Below the pieces are notes generated by a model, which worked only from the letters and a program-made list of their open reading frames with translations, was not told where the DNA came from and ran no database searches. The translations under genes and the position numbers were made by a program. From assembly GCA_959596515.1 (NCBI GenBank), contig CAUFXR010000041.1:1-21789 (forward strand): a DNA stretch of 21,789 nucleotides, in the 5' to 3' direction. Source of the stretch: an uncultured Oscillospiraceae bacterium (GTDB taxonomy: Bacteria; Bacillota; Clostridia; Oscillospirales; Acutalibacteraceae). Positions 7,203 through 12,931 of the stretch are shown here, piece by piece. Position 1 is the first letter of the stretch. Each line of letters opens with the position of its first letter.

Positions 7203-7384
7203 GGTTTATGCCTCCTTGTTTTTACTGATTCCCGGCCTTTTAGATAGCCGAATTTGAAAGCGTTGTAAATTGCCTGGTAAAAGTCGCTGCTTCCGTTTTT
7301 CAATTCCAGAAGCTGATTCCCGGTCAGCTCATACTCCGGCTTGATCTTAACCGCTTTGATCTGTTCGCTGATTGGCTTGTACAT
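7190..7384 (-). CDS. Small unknown protein (64 aa)
   Basis: 64 aa from ATG 7384 with AAGGAG 7 bases upstream. The central block LTGNQLLELKNGSSDFYQAI and the following YNAFKFGYLKGRESVK look well ordered and resemble small conserved proteins of Firmicutes phages and integrative elements, but I cannot name a family. The C-terminus is basic (KTRRHKPCAR). Co-transcribed with its neighbours on the minus strand; overlaps the next gene by 13 bp. Confidence 0.68.
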   Translation of the reverse strand: MYKPISEQIKAVKIKPEYELTGNQLLELKNGSSDFYQAIYNAFKFGYLKGRESVKTRRHKPCAR

Positions 7385-7405
7385 GTGGATTCTCCTTTTT
7401 TATGT

Positions 7406-7648
7406 TCACGGTTTTTCACACTTTTGGCGCTGCCATTTAAGGGCAGTTTCAGGCGATTCCGGTGGCTTTCCGTGCTCCCTGGTGTAATTGTCTACTGCGT
7501 TTCTTGCAGCGGCTTTCTGCCACTTCTTATCGCTCATTTGCGGGATACCAACCAGGGGAACCACAGCCCCCGCCTTTGATTTGATGTAACCGTCCACGGG
7601 ATAATACTTGCCGCCCGCTTCATAGATTTCCTTTGCTTTCCGGCTCAT
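7406..7648 (-). CDS. Small basic unknown protein (80 aa)
   Basis: 80 aa from ATG 7648 with AAGGAGG 12 bases upstream. Lys/Arg-rich at both ends. The middle (GGKYYPVDGYIKSKAGAVVP, LVGIPQMSDKKWQKAAARNA) alternates short strands and a helix. No family recognised. Its start overlaps the stop of the upstream gene by 4 bp (ATGA), a classic coupling arrangement. Confidence 0.68.
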   Translation of the reverse strand: MSRKAKEIYEAGGKYYPVDGYIKSKAGAVVPLVGIPQMSDKKWQKAAARNAVDNYTREHGKPPESPETALKWQRQKCEKP

Positions 7649-7914
7649 GCGATCGAAAACCTCCTTGTGATGGTGTGACGTGTAAACGCCTTGTAAAGAT
7701 CGCCGTGCTGTTCCTTGAACGCGGATAAGTCAAAGCGGTTGCTTTCTACGGCCTGAAACCTGATGATAAAATCGTCCAGGCACTCCTCCTGGCGGTCGCC
7801 CATGTGCCGCTTGACCCGCTCCGCCAAATGCGCCTTTCTCTTTTCAAGCTGGTTTATTTGCTGGTTGATTTCCTGATACTCCGAGATCACTTTTTTAAGC
7901 TCCGATTTTTTCAT
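7645..7914 (-). CDS. Coiled-coil unknown protein (89 aa)
   Basis: Start chosen at ATG 7914, with GGAAAGGA 9 bases upstream; an in-frame ATG at 7923 sits too close to that site. The N-terminal half (MKKSELKKVISEYQEINQQI, NQLEKRKAHLAERVKRHM) is a strong coiled coil. The C-terminal half (DDFIIRFQAVESNRFDLSAF, KEQHGDLYKAFTRHTITRRF) is mixed. It could be an oligomeric adaptor or nucleic-acid-associated protein, but nothing points to a defined activity. It overlaps the first gene of the operon by 20 bp. Confidence 0.68.
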   Translation of the reverse strand: MKKSELKKVISEYQEINQQINQLEKRKAHLAERVKRHMGDRQEECLDDFIIRFQAVESNRFDLSAFKEQHGDLYKAFTRHTITRRFSIA

Positions 7915-8089
7915 TCCACTCATTCCTTTCCGACATATCGGTTATTACGTCGCCTAAATGGTCATATAGGGCTTCTATTTCGTCAATGGAATCCACCGTC
8001 AGCCCATCGCCCAGGATAAGCCCTAACGCTGAATTGACTAACAGAATCGTTGCGGCGCTGTCCGCTGAGATTTTAACTTCCCGCTTCAT
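7895..8089 (-). CDS. First gene of leftward operon, unknown acidic protein (64 aa)
   Basis: 64 aa from ATG 8089, with AAAGGAG 8 bases upstream; a TTG at 8107 lies before the ribosome site and is unlikely. The protein is acidic, with a small hydrophobic core (ISADSAATILLVNSALGLIL) and an acidic helix (SIDEIEALYDHLGDVITDMS). No domain recognised. A long, structured-looking leader (8090-8400) separates it from the promoter, so expression may be controlled at the RNA level. Confidence 0.68.
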   Translation of the reverse strand: MKREVKISADSAATILLVNSALGLILGDGLTVDSIDEIEALYDHLGDVITDMSERNEWNEKIGA

Positions 8090-8400
8090 GTTTTCATCTC
8101 CTTTCAACTTGTGTGTTTTTGATAGGGCTAGCTGGGGGATTTTTCAAATGAACTGTCTAGGGGTACTTGGATACCAGCTAAGCAGGTTCTTTTCCAAAAC
8201 CACGAGCTAGACCGTGAGTTTTCAGCTTAAATTTGATTTTAGGCGTGTCCGCCTCCTTTCAGCTTTATGGGTGAGCCCCGGCAGGCTTTAAGCATCTAGG
8301 TCACCGACCGTCTCAATCTCCCTTATCCTGCTTCCCGGTGTCACGTCGCGTTCTTGGTTCCCTTTCGGTACTTCGTCCGCTTTCGCTCTCCCTTGACTGT
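8090..8400 (-). ncRNA. Candidate structured RNA leader of the small-protein operon
   Basis: About 310 nt between the leftward promoter and the first start codon hold no gene but many complementary segments. 8271-8274 with 8341-8344 and 8281-8285 with 8327-8331 form a two-step stem; inside it is GGTC/GACC at 8299-8309. AGGCG/CGCCT lies at 8241-8254. AAAACCACG pairs with CGTGaGTTTT (8196-8222), which on the minus strand ends in TTTT and could act as an attenuator. TAGCTGG/CCAGCTA lies at 8129-8135 and 8174-8180. GCGAAAGC, a GNRA-type loop, occurs near the 5' end. No known riboswitch consensus is recognised. Confidence 0.5.
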
Positions 8401-8401
8401 G

Positions 8402-8512
8402 ATTATAGTATATCACCTTGTACAAGTATATTCAATTGACACAATGTACAGACTTGTACAAGTATATTTGTTGATTATTATACTTGTACAACTATTTTAC
8501 ACGTGATATACT
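8402..8512. promoter_or_regulatory. Divergent promoters with three ACTTGTACAAGT operators
   Basis: The palindrome ACTTGTACAAGT occurs at 8452-8463 (perfect), 8417-8426 (CTTGTACAAG core) and 8482-8493 (one mismatch). The leftward promoter has TTGAAT (8435-8430), 17 bp and TATACT (8412-8407); the first palindrome lies in its spacer. The rightward promoter has TTGTAC (8484-8489), 17 bp and TATACT (8507-8512); the third palindrome covers its -35. The ribbon-helix-helix protein encoded at 8552 is the obvious candidate to bind here and regulate both directions. Confidence 0.75.
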
Positions 8513-8551
8513 ATGTACAGTGGTAGATAATCAAATTAAGGAGGGAATTAC

Positions 8552-8755
8552 ATGGAAGAAACCAAAGCAAAGGCCAGCACGATAGCAAAAAATAAATACA
8601 ATGCAAAAAATTATGATAATCTCCGTATTGTTGTGAAAAAAGGGCGCAAAGCTGATATACAAGCACACGCAGAAGCCCACGGCGAAAGTATCAATGGGTT
8701 TGTAAACCGTGCTATCGATGAAACAATGGAGCGGGACAATTCAAGGGACAATTGA
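8552..8755 (+). CDS. Ribbon-helix-helix (Arc-type) regulator
   Basis: 67 aa from ATG 8552 with AAGGAGGG 7 bases upstream. After a basic N-terminus, DNLRIVVKKGRKADIQAHAE and AHGESINGFVNRAIDETMER give the beta-strand plus two-helix pattern of Arc/MetJ-type DNA-binding dimers, often found as antitoxins or element regulators. It is expressed from a promoter overlapped by palindromes, suggesting autoregulation and control of the divergent operon. The stop overlaps the next start by one base (TGATG), so the two proteins are translationally coupled. Whether it is an antitoxin is not shown by the sequence. Confidence 0.85.
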   Translation: MEETKAKASTIAKNKYNAKNYDNLRIVVKKGRKADIQAHAEAHGESINGFVNRAIDETMERDNSRDN

Positions 8756-9066
8756 TGAAATACAAGGATATTAACCCAAATAGAAAGATTGTTCTGAAAA
8801 GCGGCGAAAAAGCCATAATTGCGGAGATGAAAGACAAGGATCATATTACCGTTAGTGTGAATATGCATCCGAGGAACATCACAGCAAATGACATTGAGAA
8901 AAACAGCGACGAGCCATTTTCTGATCGCAGGTGGTGGGAGCCGATGGCTACGGAAGCAATTGGACGTGTAGAAATTACACTAGAAGAAAAAAAGCGCGGT
9001 CGGGAAGCCTTTGTGCAATTTATGCTTCAAAACGGTATTGTCAAGGACGAAAGTGAACTTGAATAG
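8755..9066 (+). CDS. Unknown partner of the RHH regulator (103 aa)
   Basis: 103 aa from ATG 8755, overlapping the RHH stop by one base. The N-terminal ~45 residues (INPNRKIVLKSGEKAIIAEM, DKDHITVSVN) look like a small beta-barrel. A Trp pair follows (RRWWEP), then a C-terminal helix rich in charge (TLEEKKRGREAFVQFMLQNG). I do not recognise a toxin fold such as RelE, MazF or HicA. It may be a toxin-like partner, a co-regulator or cargo. A terminator follows 28 bases later. Confidence 0.7.
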   Translation: MKYKDINPNRKIVLKSGEKAIIAEMKDKDHITVSVNMHPRNITANDIEKNSDEPFSDRRWWEPMATEAIGRVEITLEEKKRGREAFVQFMLQNGIVKDESELE

Positions 9067-9093
9067 CTGTTACAAAAAATTGAAACAAAGGTG

Positions 9094-9124
9094 AAGCGGG
9101 GAAATAACCCGCTTTTTATTTTTG
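9094..9124 (+). terminator. Terminator of the RHH operon
   Basis: AAGCGGG (9094-9100), a 7-base loop, CCCGCTT (9108-9114), then TTTATTTTT. A compact, convincing intrinsic terminator on the plus strand. Confidence 0.8.
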
Positions 9125-9392
9125 GCCTCTACAAGGCGATTTAAGGCGTTTTTCTTTTTAGATGTGAAAATTCCCTCTGATGGAATAAAACCGTCTGTAT
9201 CGTCCTTACAGGCTAAAAGAACGCATGTTCCAGGATCGTTTGTTCTGTTTCTTGTGATGCCGCTTATCACTAAAAAATATAAAAGATTGCAATTGTACAA
9301 AATCGGACAAATTAGGGGGACAAACCACAGAAATTAATTTGTGTGATGTAAACCCATTAGGGCAACTGATGGGCATAGTGAAGCGGGTGTTT
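9125..9392. other. Gene-free right end of the element
   Basis: No credible gene: open frames on either strand lack ribosome sites and recognisable sequence. A small hairpin (CCCATTAG / CTGATGGG, 9353-9374) lies before the arm sites. The stretch may be non-coding DNA needed for recombination or a decayed gene. Confidence 0.5.
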
Positions 9393-9426
9393 TCTGGTGC
9401 TTATTTTTGGTGTTTATTTGGTGTTT
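9393..9426 (+). repeat. Integrase arm-type sites, right end
   Basis: TTTGGTGTTT at 9406-9415 and 9417-9426, identical in sequence and 11-bp spacing to the pair at the left end, plus a weaker copy (TCTGGTGCTT, 9393-9402). Function inferred from symmetry and position. Confidence 0.68.
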
Positions 9427-9543
9427 ATTTTTACAAAAACAGGCGAAAAGAAACTAATGTTCGCAAATGTGAAGTTTCAAAAAATCGCATGAAACCGCCA
9501 TTTATCGCACTTTACAAATATGTGCAAAACTCAAAATCGATAA

Positions 9544-9566
9544 TTCGACTCTCCTCATCTCCACCA
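9544..9566 (+). repeat. attR core, 23-bp direct repeat
   Basis: Exact copy of 221-243. Sequence left of it does not resemble tmRNA, so this copy is the duplicated att core and marks where chromosomal sequence resumes. Confidence 0.92.
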
Positions 9567-9635
9567 CACCAATATTACACAAAACCCTATTGCTTTGCAG
9601 GCGGCTTTGCCGTGACGGTTTGGTTGTAATATGAT

Positions 9636-9667
9636 AAAAAGCAGAGAGTTTACGCTCTCTGCTTTTT
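9636..9667 (+). terminator. Probable native tmRNA terminator, displaced
   Basis: AAAAAGCAGAGAG (9636-9648) pairs perfectly with CTCTCTGCTTTTT (9655-9667). Removing the element would place it about 70 bases after the tmRNA CCA, a natural distance for the ssrA terminator. The symmetric A/T ends would also work leftward. Confidence 0.8.
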
Positions 9668-9692
9668 GTTATCAATAAAATTTATATTACTT

Positions 9693-9729
9693 AGCCTCAA
9701 CAGATTTTAATTGCTGTTGGGGCTTTTTT
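9693..9729 (+). terminator. Second intrinsic terminator
   Basis: AGCCTCAACAG (9693-9703) pairs with CTGTTGGGGCT (9714-9724), one G-U pair, then TTTTTTA. It lies next to the stop of the leftward transposase-like gene but has its T-run on the plus strand. Confidence 0.65.
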
Positions 9730-10570
9730 ATTTGAGCAATCCACTTTTAAACAAACTGTCTGCGTGTGGATTCGGCTGTAAATGAATTGCATTATCCAGT
9801 AATTCATCAAATGAAATTTTTGTTTTCAGACCATTGAACATCATACAATACTGATCTAAGTATTTGGAAATATTATCTGTTTGTTGTAAAGTGTGAAGCC
9901 ATTTTTCTAAATTTGAACAAATCTTTTTAGCAGATGGAAAATCATACATAACAGCACGTTTTCCATATTTATAGCCGCTTTTTATTAATTTATCAGAACC
10001 ACTCCAATTTGCACCAATGATGATACTTTCTGATTGAATGCAGTTTTTACAAAACGAGTTTAATTCCTCAGGACTAAAACTGCTAATACTACTAATCCGA
10101 ATTTTTCCTATTTGTTTGTTATCAGTTTCCATAGCAATAATAATCGGTATATTTTTTCTATATGACCTTATCGTTGTACGATATATTTCGACTGTTCCTT
10201 GTAACTCGTCTAACACAAAACGAATTCTTGCGCGATTTATTTTATTTAGTAAGGTCAATGCAGTTCGATTGCTTCCTAGTTTCAACTCTTTTTGTAAACT
10301 GGTCGCAGATACCAGGTTATTTTGTGATACATACCACATTGCACGAAACCACAGAACTAAAGGTACATGGGTATCTTGAAACAATGTACCAGAAATGACG
10401 GTGGTTTGGTATCCACAGTTTTTGCATTCGTATTTGTAACTCCTAATTTCCCACATTTCATTACATTGACAACGGGGACAGCGAAACCCATATTTCCAAC
10501 GTAATTGGAATAAGTAATCCAGACACTTGTTTTCCGTATCAAATCTATTTTCTATTTCCTGTAAATCCAT
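9728..10570 (-). CDS. IS1595-like transposase, catalytic residues apparently lost
   Basis: 280 aa from ATG 10570 (GAGGTG upstream). The first ~80 residues match the IS1595 N-terminal zinc-binding domain: CLDYLFQLRWKYGFRCPRC, Cys31/34/49/52, then SGTLFQDTHVPLVLWFRAMW. The C-terminal half keeps the family layout. However, the position expected to carry the first catalytic Asp (family pattern VEVDETY) reads VEIYRTT, the usual TDGW block reads GANWSGS, and the third motif after the KxWL-like segment is not conserved. It may thus be a decayed or repurposed transposase with DNA binding only. Base composition is AT-rich, unlike the element to its left. No terminal inverted repeats could be defined. 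Confidence 0.75.
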   Translation of the reverse strand: MDLQEIENRFDTENKCLDYLFQLRWKYGFRCPRCQCNEMWEIRSYKYECKNCGYQTTVISGTLFQDTHVPLVLWFRAMWYVSQNNLVSATSLQKELKLGSNRTALTLLNKINRARIRFVLDELQGTVEIYRTTIRSYRKNIPIIIAMETDNKQIGKIRISSISSFSPEELNSFCKNCIQSESIIIGANWSGSDKLIKSGYKYGKRAVMYDFPSAKKICSNLEKWLHTLQQTDNISKYLDQYCMMFNGLKTKISFDELLDNAIHLQPNPHADSLFKSGLLK

Positions 10571-10648
10571 TTTAAACACCTCATATATGAACATATCATA
10601 CTTGCATTGGTTCGTCAAGTGAACTTTTAAAATAGTCATGGTTAAGTT

Positions 10649-10673
10649 CTTTGAAATCAAATTTCAAAGGAGT
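10649..10673 (+). promoter_or_regulatory. Hairpin or operator overlapping a ribosome site
   Basis: CTTTGAAAT (10649-10657), a 3-base gap and ATTTCAAAG (10661-10669) form a perfect inverted repeat whose right arm overlaps the AAAGGAG ribosome site (10667-10673) of the 48-aa gene. It could be a protein-binding site or an RNA hairpin that limits translation. Confidence 0.45.
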
Positions 10674-10682
10674 GTTTAATTT

Positions 10683-10829
10683 ATGTTAACCGTTGAGATG
10701 AGTCAAAAGCAAGCCAGAATGTTTGCGCATGAGATTTTTTCTGACATTAAGAAGTATGTCGAAACTCACCGTCAAGAATTTGAGGAGTTCCTAAAGGAAG
10801 AATCAAAGTCAGAAAGGGGGGATCAATAA
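10683..10829 (+). CDS. Small helical protein upstream of the second primase (48 aa)
   Basis: 48 aa from ATG 10683, with AAAGGAG 9 bases upstream. It is essentially one long amphipathic helix (MSQKQARMFAHEIFSDIKKY, ETHRQEFEEFLKEE). Its stop overlaps the primase start by one base (TAATG), so it was part of the same operon. Such short proteins precede prim-pol genes in Firmicutes elements. Role unknown. Confidence 0.65.
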   Translation: MLTVEMSQKQARMFAHEIFSDIKKYVETHRQEFEEFLKEESKSERGDQ

Positions 10830-12274
10830 TGAATGCCAATAAAATCCCTGATAAATTGAAAACGCAAGCTCTTTGGTGTGTTTGGAAACAAGGAAAAATC
10901 CCGTGTAATCCTCGCACTGGAAAAAATGCTCAATCTAATATTCCGGAAACTTTTTCAGATTTTGAAACCGCCTGCAATGCTTTAGAAAAAGGCCAATACG
11001 AGGGACTAGGAATTAATATTCATAATGGATTCAGTGCCATTGATATAGACCATTGTATTGATGAAAAAGGAGAATTATCTGACATGGCAAAGGATATTAT
11101 TACAAAAATGGAAAGTTATACGGAGACAAGCCCCAGTGGCACAGGTATTCATATTATTTTCACTACGCATGATTTTCTATTTGATAAAGAAGCATATTAC
11201 ATCAATAATCAAAAAATTGGATTAGAAGTATATATAGCGGGAGCCACAAAGAAGTTTATAACAATCACTGGTAATGCTATAAATGATAATGGTATTGCCG
11301 ATAATCCTCCCGCTTTACAAGAGATATTAGAAAAATATATGATGAAGCCACAATCGCCCATTTCAAATTTCAACTCGAAATCTATACCCATTAATTCAGA
11401 ACTTGATTATTTACAAATAGGGCTAAAAAAAGATAAGAAATTAATTGATTATTGGAATGGTAATCGACCTTTGAAAAGTGAAAGTGAAAACGACATGGGG
11501 TTTATAGCCAAATTGCTGTATTGGACTAATGGAAATGTCGATGAAGCAATCAGTGCCTTTCGTAGTAGTCCATATGCCAGCCAGAAAGACCCCACACATC
11601 AAAAAAAGATGAATAGGCATGATTATTTATCAGTACTTTCTAAAAAGGCTATGCCATCTGAATTTGCCGCTCAGTCTAATGCTGAATATCAAAACCGTCA
11701 AAAATCAAAAAAGAAACAGGAGGTGCAAAAACCTTATCAAGAAATTAATCTTGTATCTGCACAAGACTTACAAAAAGCAGAGTTGCCGCCTGTCGAATAT
11801 TTAATAGAAGATATTTTACCACAGGGAGCAAGTATTTTGACTGCTGCTTCAAAGATTGGAAAGAGCTGGCTGGTGTTAGACATGGGATTACAAATTGCGG
11901 CTGGCGGATACTTTTTTAATAAGAAAACGGAACCAACAGGAGTTTTATATCTTGCGCTTGAAGATAGTTATAAACGATTACAGGATAGAATCAATAAAAT
12001 TTTATGTTATCAGCCCGCACCAGCAAATTTACACTTGCTTACAGAGGCACCAAATCTCGAAAATGGCTTGTTGGAATATCTTGATAATATCCTTGACCAG
12101 AATCCGGAGATAAAATTGATTATTATTGATACTTTACAAAAGATTAGAGGGCAGGCTTTGCCTCGTGAGAGTGCTTATCAGCAGGATTATAGGGAAATGG
12201 GAATGATAAAAAAATTTGCAGACAAGCACGGAATAAGTACGGACGATGATTTTCCCCCACCGGAGGTGGTATAG
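10829..12274 (+). pseudogene. Truncated primase-polymerase / RepA helicase of a second element
   Basis: The open frame codes for 481 aa. Residues 1-160 are a prim-pol domain with the DxD motif (D72, D74 in AIDIDH), H108 (GTGIHIIF) and third motif near EVYIAGATKKFITITGN. Residues 195-275 repeat the linker domain of the intact gene at 3200 (compare SSPYASQKDPTHQKKMNRHDYL's start with NSPHTSSKDPEHQKKLNR). A RepA-type ATPase follows, with Walker A AASKIGKSW (339-347) and Walker B KLIIIDTLQKIR (429-440). The protein stops being recognisable after KKFADKHGI; the expected HH(T/S)RK motif and the rest of the fold are replaced by STDDDFPPPEVV. A deletion appears to have fused it to the tail of another gene. 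The helicase is therefore probably inactive; the prim-pol part could still fold. Confidence 0.82.
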
Positions 12275-12276
12275 TG

Positions 12277-12363
12277 ATGCGTTGGGACAAACCTAATATT
12301 CCACATAGGGGTTGGGAATATATTGGTATGGAGGATTTGGGTGAGGATGTTTATAGAATTTAA
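12277..12363 (+). pseudogene. 5' stump of a small element gene (28 aa)
   Basis: ATG 12277 with GGAGGTGG 8 bases upstream encodes MRWDKPNIPHRGWEYIGMED then LGEDVYRI and a stop. The start resembles small Firmicutes element proteins that begin W(D/T)KP.IPH.GW and continue into a cysteine-bearing segment. Here the frame is cut 4 bases before the tandem repeats begin, so it is probably the 5' remnant of a longer gene. Confidence 0.5.
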
Positions 12364-12364
12364 T

Positions 12365-12619
12365 CCGGCTGCGTCAAACGCGCTTTGCGTTTGAGTGAGT
12401 TTTTTATGGGGCTTGGCGCTTGTGGGTACAGCGAGTATCTGTTTTGCCAATATTTCTCGCCGGCTGCGTCAAACGCGCTTTGCGTTTGAGTGAGTTTTTT
12501 ATGGGGCTTGGCGCTTGTGGGTACAGCGAGTATCTGTTTTGCCAATATTTCTCGCCGGCTGTGTCAAACGCGCTTTGCGTTTGAGTGAGTTTTTTATGGG
12601 ACTTGGCGCTTGTGGGTAC
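12365..12619. repeat. 95-bp tandem repeat, 2.7 copies, with internal hairpin
   Basis: Copies start at 12365, 12460 and 12555 (CCGGCTGCGTCAAACGC) with an exact 95-bp period. The third stops at 12619 and differs from the others at only a few positions. Each contains a perfect 8-bp stem, TCAAACGC / GCGTTTGA, around GCTTT (12374-12394, 12469-12489, 12564-12584), followed by GTGAGTTTTTT. Since 95 is not a multiple of 3, the frame shifts in each copy, so the repeat is unlikely to be coding. It separates element remnants from the chromosomal MATE gene. Confidence 0.88.
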
Positions 12620-12931
12620 CAAAGATATTTTTTGACAACGCTCCACGATATGGACAGTACCCGATTTAGACATTCCAAAAGCAAAACTTCGTTCTCGCTC
12701 CTTGGCTTTCATACGAAATCCGGCCTTTGTAGAGTTTCGGGCTTTTTATGCGGGTTGATTCTATTGTCTGAATAGATAACATTAAAGCCATCGGATAATA
12801 TAAAACCATACGCGATGGAGTTTTTAGTTTTTCACATCGGACATCCCGGTGAAATATACAAAGTACAACCGCTCCCTATAGAATGGCTTTTTACACTGTT
12901 TAATGATATAATGGTTCGGGTGAATTTAATC
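12620..12931. other. Intergenic stretch before the MATE gene
   Basis: No convincing gene. CCATCG (12788-12793) and CGATGG (12813-12818) followed by AGTTTTTAGTTTTT could be a weak terminator. An extended -10 box (TGATATAAT, 12904-12912) lies just before the MATE start but has no good -35 and would give a very short leader. Confidence 0.4.

Larger units (their letters stand above)
221..9566. mobile_element. Integrated satellite-like element at the ssrA 3' end
   Basis: A 9.3-kb element is bounded by a perfect 23-bp direct repeat (221-243 and 9544-9566) that duplicates the T-loop to CCA end of tmRNA. It carries its own tyrosine integrase at the left end, an XRE repressor, an excisionase-like protein, a primase-polymerase/helicase with a candidate origin, a sigma-70-like factor, a ribbon-helix-helix regulator and several small proteins. 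I see no relaxase, type IV secretion, terminase, portal or capsid gene. It is therefore neither a self-transferring conjugative element nor a complete prophage. The gene order resembles phage-inducible chromosomal islands. A defective prophage or a non-autonomous integrative element are the alternatives. Confidence 0.87.

Noticed and set aside
8108..8400. AAAGGAGG at 8251-8258 on the minus strand as a ribosome site for a leader peptide
   Set aside because: No ATG, GTG or TTG follows at a suitable distance.
9070..9337. Overlapping open frames on both strands near the right end of the element
   Set aside because: No ribosome sites, no recognisable motifs, and they oppose each other over the same DNA.
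221..9566. Considered as an integrative conjugative or mobilizable element
   Set aside because: No relaxase, coupling protein or secretion genes are seen in any frame.
9339..9629. Open frame crossing attR
   Set aside because: Starts in non-coding DNA, runs through arm sites and the tmRNA-derived core; a chance frame.
12365..12619. Tandem repeats considered as a CRISPR array
   Set aside because: Units are 95 bp and nearly identical throughout, with no variable spacers and no cas genes.
12404..12712. Open frames on the minus strand through the 95-bp repeats, including one starting MKAKERERSFAFGMSKSG
   Set aside because: The 95-bp period shifts frame each copy, no ribosome site is evident and the sequence is dominated by repeat translation. 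The first ~28 residues might be a gene remnant but cannot be supported.
12815..12931. N-terminal extension of the MATE protein
   Set aside because: The extra 39 residues lack a ribosome site and resemblance to the family; the region also contains promoter-like DNA.
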